Positions 52,448-61,822 of a stretch of DNA of 64,000 nt are shown here, one piece after another (the first letter of the stretch is position 1; every line of letters begins with the position of its first letter). The translations under genes and the position numbers were made by a program. This DNA is from Alphaproteobacteria bacterium (lineage in GTDB: Bacteria > Pseudomonadota > Alphaproteobacteria > MPNO01 > UBA2964). The DNA lies in assembly GCA_012103315.1 (NCBI GenBank), contig WLWZ01000006.1, positions 161,474-225,473 of the forward strand, read 5' to 3'. A model generated the notes under the pieces. The model ran no database searches. It saw nothing but the letters and a program-made list of their open reading frames with translations, and had not been told where the DNA came from.

Positions 52448-53608
52448 ATGAAGCGTATCCCCGTCAAAGAACGGTCGGGTTTGGCGGAGGCTGCCGCCCG
52501 TCACGAGTTTGAGTTTCAAACCGGGAAAGGCGTGCCGTTTTGGGACGAAACCGGTTTCTACCAATTCACCAGCCAGCAGATTGACGAAGATATTGTCGCA
52601 CCAGCGGAGGAAATCGAAAATCTCTGCTTTGAAGTCGTTGCCCGGGCTATGGAGGACGAGACCGTGCTGCAACGGCTCGGCGTTGCGCGACCGCATTGGG
52701 ATTTGATCGCCGATAGCTGGCAGAATAAAGAACGCAACCTGTATGGCCGTATGGATTTTTCCTATGACGGTAAAGGCCCGGCTAAGCTTCTAGAATATAA
52801 TGCTGACACGCCGACAACACTTTATGAGTCAGCGGTCTTTCAATGGGAGTGGCTGGAGGAGGCAGACAAAGAGGGGTTGCTGCCAGATCGCAGCGATCAA
52901 TTCAATGAAGTCCACGAAAAGATCGTCGAAGCTTTTCCCCACCTTGGCATAAACAGCATCCTCCATCTCGCGAGCAACCAGGACGTCGAAGACGATAAAG
53001 GCACGGTTGAATATATCAGTGAATGCGCTCAGGAAGCGGGGCTGCTCACAAGCGTATTGGCGATGGAAGATATCGGTATTAGCGAGGACGGCCAGTTCAC
53101 TGACCGTGATGACAAACCGATCTCGACTTTGTTTAAGCTTTACCCGTGGGAATGGATTTTTGCTGAAGATTTTAGCGCTCATATAACCGCAAGCGGTGCA
53201 CGGTTTATCGAGCCCGCCTGGCGTTCAATCCTGTCGAATAAAGGGCTGTTGCCTATCCTATGGGAAATGTTTGAAGGTCATCCGAACCTACTGCCAGCAT
53301 ATTTTGAAGATGATCCCGCGGCTGACTCTCTGGGCGAAACCTATGTTCGCAAACCCTTGCTGGGGCGGCAGGGTGCCAATATTGAGATTTACCGAGATGG
53401 TGAGATCGAGACGTCGCGCGGTGGGCCATATGCTGATCAAGATCATATTCTGCAGGAATTTCATCCCTTGCCTGACTTTGAGGGGCGCTATCCGCTAATC
53501 GGTTGCTGGATGATTGCCAGCAAGGCCGTCGGTATGGGTATTCGCGAAGATCAGACTCTGATCACCGGCACGGAAGCCAACTTTGTTCCGCACCTGACCC
53601 TCGATTAA
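52448..53608 (+). CDS. Glutathionylspermidine synthase-family ATP-grasp protein (YgiC/YjfC-like)
   Basis: 386 aa. Conserved parts of the ATP-grasp fold are LYGRMDFSYDGKGPAKLLEY, NADTPTTLYESAVFQWEW, PWEWIFAEDF and YVRKPLLGRQGANIEI. Family members ligate amines to peptides or carboxylates; the single-domain YgiC-type proteins do not make glutathionylspermidine, and their true substrate is not established. It forms an operon with the DUF350 and DUF1190 genes. Confidence 0.9.
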   Translation: MKRIPVKERSGLAEAAARHEFEFQTGKGVPFWDETGFYQFTSQQIDEDIVAPAEEIENLCFEVVARAMEDETVLQRLGVARPHWDLIADSWQNKERNLYGRMDFSYDGKGPAKLLEYNADTPTTLYESAVFQWEWLEEADKEGLLPDRSDQFNEVHEKIVEAFPHLGINSILHLASNQDVEDDKGTVEYISECAQEAGLLTSVLAMEDIGISEDGQFTDRDDKPISTLFKLYPWEWIFAEDFSAHITASGARFIEPAWRSILSNKGLLPILWEMFEGHPNLLPAYFEDDPAADSLGETYVRKPLLGRQGANIEIYRDGEIETSRGGPYADQDHILQEFHPLPDFEGRYPLIGCWMIASKAVGMGIREDQTLITGTEANFVPHLTLD

Positions 53609-53628
53609 AAAGACTGGCGAGCAGCGAA

Positions 53629-54840
53629 CTAGGGGGAGCCGGCGTCCGGTCGATCACCCCAAACATCTTGCCACGCATCTGCCAAGCAATTCTTGAAGTG
53701 GTCGTGGCTATAATGGGTTTCTACGAGACGGCGGGCATTAACTCCTAATTGATCGCGCAGCGACCGGTCATCAATTATTTCACCGATGGTGTTGGCCATA
53801 TCAGTTGCCGTGAAACCAACTAAAAACCCCGTCTCATTATCGATGACGTAATCTTCAGGGCCACCGCAGCGGGTTGAAACAACCGGGACGCCCGAGGCCA
53901 TCGCCTGTAGCCCGGCAATGTTCAAACCCTCCTGAAAGGACGGAATCACAAAGACGTCTAGGTCTTGATAAAACGCTGGCAAGTCGTCCTGTTCCAACCA
54001 ACCCGTCCAGGCGACGTGATTGGTTAAACCTAGCCGTTCGATTTCGTTTCTTAAGGAAGGTGAAGGATCGCCCGTCAGATTTAGGGATATGTCATGCCCT
54101 TGGTCGCGTAGCAATTTAACAGCCTCGAATAGAAGCGGCAGGTTTTTGCGTCCGTCTTCGGGGCGTCCGGCAAAGCCGATAACACCTGGTTTCGCAGCGG
54201 TATCGGGAATCTGAAACCGGTTTAGATCAATAGGTATGGGGGTAACGGATACTTTGTCGGCATTGCCACCGGCAGCGATGAGCATCCGTCTCGTGTAGTT
54301 GCTGACACCCATGAACCGGCCATTGCCGTTGAGGACTGTCTTCTCCATGTTCCGCAAGATTGGCGATACGAAAAGGCGATCGAACAGGCGACGGAGGAAG
54401 GGCGTCGCCCTGCGGCGGTCGATGCGATCTTCGAGCATCGTACTGGCACACCAAACCAGATGGGGTAGCTTCATCTTGGCAATCATGTGAGCGGTGAGGA
54501 CTGTGCCCGTGATGACGATGTGCCGGTCATATTTTTCAATCAGTTCGCGCCATCGTGGGGTCGATGAATAGTAGGTAAATTCCAGTTCGGGAAACCGACA
54601 ACCGACCGAGACACAGGGAAAGTCATCAAAACACGAACCATCGCGGATGCCGGGCTGTTTGCCCGAAATGCTTTGCCAGCTCGGGACCACGAGGTCGGCG
54701 TAATCGCTCAACGTTGCAAAATGCGCAACGGTTACATCATGCCCCAGGTCGCGAAGGTGATTGGCCAGAATGCGGGCTTTATCCGGCACGCCGCCGGTCA
54801 GTGGCGGTATCGTTATGATCAGGATCGATTGTGAAGCCAT
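53629..54840 (-). CDS. Glycosyltransferase family 4
   Basis: 403 aa with the GT-B fold. The N-terminal loop TIPPLTGGVPDKARILANHL and the C-terminal sugar-nucleotide site VIPSFQEGLNIAGLQAMASG followed by PVVSTRCGGPEDYV are typical of GT4 (ExE-type motif modified). The ATG with AGAGAG 4 bp upstream is preferred over one 48 bp earlier. Probably adds a sugar to an envelope or exopolysaccharide intermediate; no polysaccharide cluster is adjacent. Confidence 0.88.
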   Translation of the reverse strand: MASQSILIITIPPLTGGVPDKARILANHLRDLGHDVTVAHFATLSDYADLVVPSWQSISGKQPGIRDGSCFDDFPCVSVGCRFPELEFTYYSSTPRWRELIEKYDRHIVITGTVLTAHMIAKMKLPHLVWCASTMLEDRIDRRRATPFLRRLFDRLFVSPILRNMEKTVLNGNGRFMGVSNYTRRMLIAAGGNADKVSVTPIPIDLNRFQIPDTAAKPGVIGFAGRPEDGRKNLPLLFEAVKLLRDQGHDISLNLTGDPSPSLRNEIERLGLTNHVAWTGWLEQDDLPAFYQDLDVFVIPSFQEGLNIAGLQAMASGVPVVSTRCGGPEDYVIDNETGFLVGFTATDMANTIGEIIDDRSLRDQLGVNARRLVETHYSHDHFKNCLADAWQDVWGDRPDAGSP

Positions 54841-54933
54841 TATACTCTCTTTTGAGCAGCCTCCTGGCAGAACTGTCAACTCTGTCATCGTGGTAGTTCT
54901 TTGCGACTCGGTCGTCTCACGCTAGCATTTGGT

Positions 54934-56025
54934 ATGAAAGAGATTTCACGCGATGAGGTCGATGGGTTGGTCACGATTGACCGACACGTTGACCATATCT
55001 CGACCGTGCCTGCGATTGCCGGCGAAGCAGTACAGCTGTTTGTACGCGAGAAAGTGCACAGCGAGCGCTCTGACGCACCGGTAATTCTTATGGTGCATGG
55101 CGGTTATTGGCCGTGCACCATGGCGTTTGATTTCGACTATAAGGATTACAGCTGGATGTCGGCGTTGGCCGGAGCCGGGTTTGACGTCTTTGCAATGGAT
55201 ATGACGGGCTATGGATATTCCAGCCGACCGATGATGGATGACCCTGGGTACCTGTCGCAGGAAGATCAAACTGCTCTTGTGCCTAAAACATTGATGGATG
55301 CAAAGCCATCGACCTATCCCGCCAATCTCGTAACCAGTGATTCCGAGACCGACGATATTAACCGGGTTGTCGATTTTATTTGTGAACTGCGGGGCGTGGA
55401 TCGTGTAAATCTGATCGGCTGGTCGGGTGGCGGCATTCGCACCGGCACCTATACCGTGCGTTATCCTGAAAAGGTTGAACGATTGGTGATTTTCGCGTCG
55501 TCCAATTTTGTTGCTGATAGTCCGAGTGACCCGCCTGCTGAAGTACCAGGGCCGGGTGTCGCGATGAGTATTCAGACCCGCGCGGTGGGCGAAGGTGAAC
55601 GCTGGTTACCAAATGTTCGCTGCGACGGGCAGCTTGAAGACGGGCTTATCGATTTAATCTGGCCCGCGAGTATGGCGACCGATGAGGTTGGCGCGGCGTG
55701 GGGTCCTGGATGCTTGCGTGCACCGGGTCGAACCTATTGGGGATGGAATGCAGCCAACGCGACGACGGTCAAAACACCGACGCTTGTAATGGTCGGTGAA
55801 TATGATCGGCTTTACGATTCCAATGTTGAACTGTTTGGTGCGCTTGGCGCAGAAGATAAAGTCTTCCTCGGTATTGATTGCGCTTCGCACTTTATGGCGT
55901 GGGAAATGCAACGCCATGTGTTGCACCGCGCCTCAACAGAATGGCTGTCATCGGGGACATTAAACGGCTCACAAGCCGGAACCTACCGGGTCGGTAAAGA
56001 CACCGAAATAATGCGCGTTGAATAG
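54934..56025 (+). CDS. Alpha/beta hydrolase
   Basis: 363 aa. Oxyanion region LMVHGGYWP, nucleophile elbow GWSGGG (S164), acid in VGEYDRLYD and His in CASHFMAWE make a complete triad. The size suits an esterase, dehalogenase-like or C-C hydrolase. The ATG is preferred over a TTG 33 bp earlier although no clear ribosome site is seen. A repeat and the acyl-CoA-ligase-like gene follow. Confidence 0.85.
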   Translation: MKEISRDEVDGLVTIDRHVDHISTVPAIAGEAVQLFVREKVHSERSDAPVILMVHGGYWPCTMAFDFDYKDYSWMSALAGAGFDVFAMDMTGYGYSSRPMMDDPGYLSQEDQTALVPKTLMDAKPSTYPANLVTSDSETDDINRVVDFICELRGVDRVNLIGWSGGGIRTGTYTVRYPEKVERLVIFASSNFVADSPSDPPAEVPGPGVAMSIQTRAVGEGERWLPNVRCDGQLEDGLIDLIWPASMATDEVGAAWGPGCLRAPGRTYWGWNAANATTVKTPTLVMVGEYDRLYDSNVELFGALGAEDKVFLGIDCASHFMAWEMQRHVLHRASTEWLSSGTLNGSQAGTYRVGKDTEIMRVE

Positions 56026-56048
56026 GAAAGAACTAATCTCAATCATCG

Positions 56049-56114
56049 TCCCGGACTTGATCCGGGATCCACCAACTCGGTGTCTGACATGGACCCCGGC
56101 TCGGTGGCCGGGGT
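56049..56114. repeat. Dispersed double-hairpin palindromic repeat
   Basis: Two adjacent hairpins, TCCCGGA...TCCGGGA (56049-56067) and ACCCCGGC...GCCGGGGT (56093-56114). In sense or antisense these give the translated pattern IPDQVRDD familiar from a widespread alphaproteobacterial intergenic repeat. It lies between the hydrolase and ligase genes and may also act as a terminator. Confidence 0.75.
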
Positions 56115-56176
56115 GACAATTGAGTTTGGATATCCAGTAGATTGCCGCATCGGCTGGCCAGTGCTAAACAATCGCC

Positions 56177-57739
56177 ATGTCGGAAATCACCGCTAAATCG
56201 TTTCATCAGGTCGTTGCTGAGAATGCTGCACAATGGCCGGAGCGCACCTATGTTCACTGCATCGATCAGGACAAATCGCTGAGCTATGGCGCGCTGTACG
56301 GTGTGTCCAATCGCGTCTCACATTTCCTCAAGCAACGCGATATCAAAGCCAATGAGCGGGTGCTGTTGCTGGCGGAAAACTCGGTCGAGAATCTAGCTGT
56401 CTTTGTCAGTGTGTTGCGGTATGGCGCCACTTTGGCGACGGTGCAGGTCGAGATGAACCGGACAAATTTGTCGGAGATCATTGAGGCAATCGCACCAAAG
56501 ATAGTTCTTTATCAGGAAGGGCTGGGTCTCGATGAGTTACAGGCCGGTGCGCCAGGAGAATGGTTCGCGCTCGGTGACTGGCAAGCCGATGATAGTGCTG
56601 CGACCGGCTGGTTCGCGGAGATCGCGAGCCTCTCGGATAAAGATGATATTGAGACCATCGCCGGGCCGGATGATCATGGCGTGATCTTTTATACGTCAGG
56701 CACGGTGGCGAAGCCCAAAGGCGTAATCCAGACGCATGCGACGGCCTATTATAATTACGATGCCACAGCAGATTATTTGCAACTCGCACCTGGCGATAAA
56801 ACTTTCGATTGCCGGTCCTATAGCTGGCTGTCGGCACAACATATGAGCCTTGGCGCGCCGCTGGTGGCAGGGGCGACTACACTCATCGCCAAGCATTTCT
56901 CGCAAAGCCGATATCTTGGGTGGCTCAAGACTTATGAGGCCAATGTTGGTTTTGTAGTGCCGACCATCGTCAATATGCTGATCAACCGACCGCAGGATAT
57001 TCGCGGTTCTGACCTGCCGCATCTTCGCTTTCTAACATCAAGCTCGGCGCCACTACTTGATGAACAATGGCGCAGCTTTGAGGAAATGTACGACATTAAG
57101 CTGGCCCAGAGCTGTGGCTCAAGCGAGGGTGGTAATACGGCGGCGCATCGTGGTGCAGATCGCAAGATTGGTACCATCGGTCCGGCGCAGAAGTATCAGG
57201 ATATCCGGATTGTTGATGGCGATGGCAATCGGCTGGCGCAGGGCGAGACCGGAGAAATTATCATTGGCGGTGGCAAACAGCAGGCCTTTGGGTACCTGAT
57301 GTCTGACGGCACTATCGAACGCCTCCCTGCAGACGGGCATCACTCGGGTGATCTCGGTTATTTCGACGATGACGGTCATCTGCATATTACCGGTCGGGTC
57401 AAAGAGCTGATCATCCGCGGTGGGATGAATATCGCGCCTTTGGAAATCGACGCTGTGCTGATTGAACATCCAGATGTAACCGAAGCCGGCACGATCGGCG
57501 TACCGCATCCGATTTATGGCGAAGAGGTGGTGGCTTATGTCGCCTGCGCACCCGGCAAATCAGTGACTTTTCCAGAAATTGCCGCCCACTGCGCGAATCA
57601 ATTGCCCGAAGCCAAGCAACCAAAAGCCCTGTATGTCCTGGGGGAATTGCCCAAGAATCCGCGCGGAAAATTAGACCGTAGCGCGATCGCCACACATTAT
57701 CAGGATCATCACGCGGATAACGCCGACTGGTCATCTTGA
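56177..57739 (+). CDS. AMP-binding acyl-CoA ligase
   Basis: 520 aa adenylate-forming enzyme. P-loop YTSGTVAKPKG (172-182), the core motif LTSSSAPLLDEQW, and the hinge/C-terminal block HITGRVKELIIRGGMNIAP with the catalytic Lys near PKNPRGKLDR. It activates a carboxylic acid with ATP and CoA. The acid is unknown; medium-chain or aromatic acids are typical for this branch and would fit the TRAP/UbiD neighbourhood. Confidence 0.92.
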   Translation: MSEITAKSFHQVVAENAAQWPERTYVHCIDQDKSLSYGALYGVSNRVSHFLKQRDIKANERVLLLAENSVENLAVFVSVLRYGATLATVQVEMNRTNLSEIIEAIAPKIVLYQEGLGLDELQAGAPGEWFALGDWQADDSAATGWFAEIASLSDKDDIETIAGPDDHGVIFYTSGTVAKPKGVIQTHATAYYNYDATADYLQLAPGDKTFDCRSYSWLSAQHMSLGAPLVAGATTLIAKHFSQSRYLGWLKTYEANVGFVVPTIVNMLINRPQDIRGSDLPHLRFLTSSSAPLLDEQWRSFEEMYDIKLAQSCGSSEGGNTAAHRGADRKIGTIGPAQKYQDIRIVDGDGNRLAQGETGEIIIGGGKQQAFGYLMSDGTIERLPADGHHSGDLGYFDDDGHLHITGRVKELIIRGGMNIAPLEIDAVLIEHPDVTEAGTIGVPHPIYGEEVVAYVACAPGKSVTFPEIAAHCANQLPEAKQPKALYVLGELPKNPRGKLDRSAIATHYQDHHADNADWSS

Positions 57740-57835
57740 GCCCTTGGTGTTTCGATGTCAGCGCTTTTCTTTGTGATTTACGGCAGAAACTTACCGGATT
57801 AGTCTTGTGCTATCCGCAGTGAAGCGAGGTGTGTC

Positions 57836-58753
57836 ATGAGTGAAATTCCAATTATCGATTTTGAGAATTTCGAAAACGGCAGTGATGGCGAGCGTCGCAA
57901 GGTTGCCGCGGAACTCGATTGGGCGGCCTCCGAAGTCGGCTTCATGTATGTTAAGAATCTCGGGATTGATCCGGACATTCTGGCGAATGCGTTTGCTTCA
58001 AGCAAAGCGTTCTATACCCAGCCGCAGGAAATCAAGAACCGCTCCGATTATAGCCAGGAGATTAATCACGGTTATCAACCATCGGGGCTGCAGCGGCTTG
58101 ACCCATCGGTCGCGCCTGATCTCAAAGAAGCCTTCACCATGCGGGATGTTCACAAGAACGAGAACAATCCCGAGATGTGGCCGTCACCGGAGTTTCTTGA
58201 GACCGCGAAGGTGACGTTCGATGAGTTTCTACGGGGCGGGAATATCGTGATGGAAGCTTTCGCTATCGCGCTCGATTTGCCGATTGATTTCTTCCGCAAA
58301 TGCCATATCGGTGACAACACGGCATTACGCTATCTGCATTATCCGGTGATCACCGAAGAGCCGACCGAAGAACAGATTGGCTGTGGTGCTCATACAGATT
58401 TTGGTACCATCACCTTGCTGTTTCAGGATGATGTTGGTGGATTACAGGTGCAGGGACGGGACGGCGTATGGCGCGACGCTGTCTATATTCCGGATACAAT
58501 TGTTGTGAACACGGCTGACCTTGTGGCGACTTGGACCAACGACCGCTACTGCTCGACACCCCATCGCGTGAAACCGATGATTAGCGACACTGACCGCTAT
58601 TCTATTGCTTTCTTCCTGGACCCGGATGTCGAGACACCGGTGAGCACATTTGCGAGCTGTATCACCGAGGAAAACCCGCATAAATATCCCGATACGACGG
58701 CAGGTGCCTATGTCGCGAAACGTATCGCCGACAGCAATAAGATTACCGGCTGA
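57836..58753 (+). CDS. 2OG-Fe(II) oxygenase, isopenicillin-N-synthase-like
   Basis: 305 aa. Iron ligands H186 and D188 in GCGAHTDFGTITLL and H243 in CSTPHRVK; the 2-oxoglutarate pair is R254-x-S256 in DRYSIAFF. N-terminal IPIIDFENF is the family start. Such enzymes hydroxylate or cyclise small molecules; in bacteria many act on organic acids or plant-type compounds. It lies just upstream of TRAP system 3, so its substrate may be imported by it. Confidence 0.9.
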   Translation: MSEIPIIDFENFENGSDGERRKVAAELDWAASEVGFMYVKNLGIDPDILANAFASSKAFYTQPQEIKNRSDYSQEINHGYQPSGLQRLDPSVAPDLKEAFTMRDVHKNENNPEMWPSPEFLETAKVTFDEFLRGGNIVMEAFAIALDLPIDFFRKCHIGDNTALRYLHYPVITEEPTEEQIGCGAHTDFGTITLLFQDDVGGLQVQGRDGVWRDAVYIPDTIVVNTADLVATWTNDRYCSTPHRVKPMISDTDRYSIAFFLDPDVETPVSTFASCITEENPHKYPDTTAGAYVAKRIADSNKITG

Positions 58754-58863
58754 CGTTTTCTGATCGACACCCGGTTAAGGCAGTTGATTGTCTCGTATGA
58801 GAGTGTCAGTCTGCGCCGCAATGCATGAAAAATTCATGCCATTTTCGAGAGGGAGAAAATTCG

Positions 58864-59907
58864 ATGATCAAGACTTTGACTTTGCCCGTAACGGCTGGTG
58901 CCGTAGCTCTCGGGTTGATGTTCGGCGGCCAGGCCGTTGCTCAACAGGTTACGCTGAAGCTGCATTCATTCCTGCCGCCACCGTCAAACCCGGTTAAGAC
59001 ATTTCTGAAACCGTGGACTGAAAAGGTTGCCAAGGCATCAAAGGGCACATTGAAGGTTCAGTATTATCCGTCCATGCAGCTGGGTGGTAAGCCACCGCAG
59101 CTCGCCGATCAGGTCAAGGATGGCGTTGTTGATATGGTCTACACGCTGCCGGGGTATACGGCAGGTCGTTTCCCCATGCTCGAAGTCTTTGAATTGCCTT
59201 TCATTCATAAGAGCGCTTTGTCCACCGCTTTGGCTATTCAGGATTATCAAGCCAAGCATCTGAAAAACGAGTTCAAGGATTATCATGTCATCCTGCTGCA
59301 CAACCATGCGGGCTCGATGTTCATGACCAAGAAGGTCAAGATTCAGAAGGTTAGTGATCTTAAAGGTCTCAAGATTCGGACCGCGACGCGGGCCGGTGGC
59401 TGGTATCTGAAATCATTGGGCGCTGTACCAATTGGGGAACCGTTACCGAAGATTCCGCAGATGCTGTCTAAAGGTGTGATTGAAGGCGCCATGCTGCCGT
59501 TTGAAATTGCCCCGGCAATTAAGATGCAGGAATTGGCAAGCAACTTCATTCAGCTTGCTGGTGATCAACCTCGCATGAATACATCGACCTTTGCGTTTCT
59601 GATGAACAAGAACAGCTACAAGAAGCTGTCCAACGCTCATAAGAAAGTTATCGATGGACTGTCGGGTAAGAACATTGCTCGTTGGGCCGGTCAAAACTGG
59701 GAAGATGTTGAAGCGCCTGGCGAAAAAGTCATGCGCTCCAAGAAGAAAAACAACTTCCTGACGATTCCGGCTGGCGAAGTTGCCAAGATGAAAGCGGCGG
59801 CAAAACCAGCTATCGCGCGCTGGATCAAGATCATGAAGAAAAAGGGCCATGATGGTAATCAGCTGATTGCCGATGCCCGCGCCATGATTGCGAAGTACCA
59901 TAAGTAA
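58864..59907 (+). CDS. dctP: TRAP transporter substrate-binding protein (DctP), system 3
   Basis: 347 aa. The start follows GGGAGA at 8 bp and gives a signal peptide ending AVA-Q. Ligand-site segment DLKGLKIRTATRAGGWYLKS contains the conserved Arg. Lys-rich C-terminal half. It is the first gene of a dctP-dctQ-dctM operon and differs in sequence from the receptors of systems 1 and 2. Confidence 0.92.
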   Translation: MIKTLTLPVTAGAVALGLMFGGQAVAQQVTLKLHSFLPPPSNPVKTFLKPWTEKVAKASKGTLKVQYYPSMQLGGKPPQLADQVKDGVVDMVYTLPGYTAGRFPMLEVFELPFIHKSALSTALAIQDYQAKHLKNEFKDYHVILLHNHAGSMFMTKKVKIQKVSDLKGLKIRTATRAGGWYLKSLGAVPIGEPLPKIPQMLSKGVIEGAMLPFEIAPAIKMQELASNFIQLAGDQPRMNTSTFAFLMNKNSYKKLSNAHKKVIDGLSGKNIARWAGQNWEDVEAPGEKVMRSKKKNNFLTIPAGEVAKMKAAAKPAIARWIKIMKKKGHDGNQLIADARAMIAKYHK

Positions 59908-59935
59908 GATTGCAACTGCGATCTAGGTCTTCGTA

Positions 59936-60466
59936 ATGGCTGAGTCCATGGGACAACATACCCGACCCACTGATCCGGTGGGTCGGGTTTTGTTTCAGAT
60001 ATCGCGTTTGTTCGCGATCTTTGGCGGCTTTGTGCTGTGTGCGATGGCTCTGTTGACGACGATTAGCGTCATCGGGCGTTCTACGATTAGTCTACCGGTT
60101 ACGGGTGACTTTGAATTAATCGCGATTGGCACCGGTGTTGCGGTCTTCGCATTTCTACCGTACTGCCAGCTGGTCCGTGAAAATGTCATCGTCGATATCT
60201 TTATGAGTAAGACACCGTTCAGGGCGCGGACCATTTGCGACCTTGTCGGAAATTTTCTCTATGTTGTGATTATCATATTGATGCTTTGGCGCTTACCGCT
60301 TGGCGGTATGGATCTCTATGACAACGATCAAATGACGCTGGTGCTGGAAGTACCACAATGGTGGACATTTCCGCTCGCCATACTTTGTTTGATCCTGTTA
60401 TTGGCCGTCAATATTTACACCACCGTGCGGAGCTATCGTGAAATCCGCCTGAATCGGACGCTGTAG
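59936..60466 (+). CDS. dctQ: TRAP transporter small permease (DctQ), system 3
   Basis: 176 aa with four hydrophobic segments and the DctQ pattern LPVTGDFELIAIGTGVAVFA. It carries a 20-residue hydrophilic N-terminal extension (QHTRPTDPVGRV). Located 28 bp after dctP and 9 bp before dctM. Confidence 0.88.
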   Translation: MAESMGQHTRPTDPVGRVLFQISRLFAIFGGFVLCAMALLTTISVIGRSTISLPVTGDFELIAIGTGVAVFAFLPYCQLVRENVIVDIFMSKTPFRARTICDLVGNFLYVVIIILMLWRLPLGGMDLYDNDQMTLVLEVPQWWTFPLAILCLILLLAVNIYTTVRSYREIRLNRTL

Positions 60467-60475
60467 GAACCCATC

Positions 60476-61801
60476 ATGTCAGGTTTGGAAATTGGTGGTC
60501 TCGGATTCGTAATCCTTTTGGTGTTACTGGCGCTGCGCATTCCAATCGCCGTCGCGATGCTCAGTGTTGGCCTGGTCGGGTATCTCATCATTGCGGGACC
60601 CGCCGCGCTCCTCAGCTATCTCAAAGGCGAAATGTATTGGCGCTTTACGACATTTGATCTGTCGGTGGTGCCGCTCTTTGTCTTGATGGGTCAGTTCGCT
60701 GCCAAGGCGGGGCTTAGTCAGGCACTCTTTAAGGCCGCCAATGTGTGGCTTGGTCATTATCGTGGCGGCATTGCCATGGCCGCGGTTGGTGGTTGTGGTG
60801 GCTTTGGCGCGATCAGCGGCTCGTCTTTGGCGACAGCGGCGACAATGGGCCAAGTCGCGTTGCCAGAGCTTAAACGCTACAACTATGCAGGCTCCCTGGC
60901 GACGGGTGCACTGGCTGCCGGTGGTACGCTCGGCATTCTGATCCCGCCCTCGGTCGTGCTGATCATCTATGCGATCATGGTGGAAGCCAATATCGTAACG
61001 TTGTTTCAGGCGGCGTTTCTCCCCGGCATTCTGGCAGCCCTTGGCTATATGGCAGCGATTGCCATTGTCGTCCGGATCAACCCTGAGGCTGGTCCGGCCG
61101 GACCGAAGGCGACCCGAAGCGAACAGTTCTTGGCATTGCTCGATATCTGGCCGGTTCTCGTCATCTTCCTGCTGGTGATGGGCGGTATTTATCTCGGCTT
61201 CTTTACCCCGACCGAAGGGGCAGGGGTCGGCTCTGTCGGCACCTTCCTGATCGCGCTATCCCGTGGTGGTATGAAGTTTAGGGACTTCATTGATGCCCTG
61301 ATGAGTACAGCGACAACCACGGCATTGATCTTCCTGATCCTGCTTGGTGCCGCAGTGTTTAACGCGTTCCTCGGCTTTTCTCAGCTGCCTTTAGCGGCGG
61401 CGACCTTCTTTAAGGAATCTGGTCTGCCTCCGATGAGTGTCCTGTTGATGATGGTTGTGCTGTTTATCATGCTCGGCTTTGTGATGGATTCACTATCGAT
61501 GATCTTGCTGACCGTGCCGATCTTCTGGCCGATCATCGCGGTGCTTGATTTTGGGCTTCAGCCGGAAGACCTCAAGTTGTGGTTCGGGATTATTACGTTG
61601 ATCGTGGTGGAGGTCGGGCTGATAACGCCGCCGGTGGGCCTCAATGTCTTTGTCATCAATTCGATGGCGAAGGACGTGCCGATGATCGAGACGTTCAAGG
61701 GCGTCATTCCGTTCTTTATTTCCGATGGTGTCCGCGTCGCTTTTATTATTCTCTTTCCGACAATCACGCTGCTGCTGCCGCGATTACTGGCGAGCGAGTG
61801 A
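60476..61801 (+). CDS. dctM: TRAP transporter large permease (DctM), system 3
   Basis: 441 aa polytopic channel subunit with GFGAISGSSLATAATMGQVA, ILIPPSVVLIIYAIMVE and the C-terminal GLITPPVGLNVFVIN signatures. AGGA lies before the ATG. It completes the third TRAP system and ends 8 bp before the convergent LysR gene. Confidence 0.94.
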   Translation: MSGLEIGGLGFVILLVLLALRIPIAVAMLSVGLVGYLIIAGPAALLSYLKGEMYWRFTTFDLSVVPLFVLMGQFAAKAGLSQALFKAANVWLGHYRGGIAMAAVGGCGGFGAISGSSLATAATMGQVALPELKRYNYAGSLATGALAAGGTLGILIPPSVVLIIYAIMVEANIVTLFQAAFLPGILAALGYMAAIAIVVRINPEAGPAGPKATRSEQFLALLDIWPVLVIFLLVMGGIYLGFFTPTEGAGVGSVGTFLIALSRGGMKFRDFIDALMSTATTTALIFLILLGAAVFNAFLGFSQLPLAAATFFKESGLPPMSVLLMMVVLFIMLGFVMDSLSMILLTVPIFWPIIAVLDFGLQPEDLKLWFGIITLIVVEVGLITPPVGLNVFVINSMAKDVPMIETFKGVIPFFISDGVRVAFIILFPTITLLLPRLLASE

Positions 61802-61805
61802 ATCG

Positions 61806-61822
61806 GGCATCACGTTGATGCC
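61806..61822. terminator. Hairpin between convergent genes
   Basis: GGCATCA-CGT-TGATGCC is a perfect 7-bp stem at the meeting point of the TRAP operon and the LysR gene; it overlaps the last codons of the LysR gene. No long T run follows, so termination strength is uncertain. Confidence 0.4.

Noticed and set aside
56039..56257. 72-aa minus-strand frame containing IPDQVRDD
   Set aside because: It is the translation of a dispersed palindromic repeat, not a gene.
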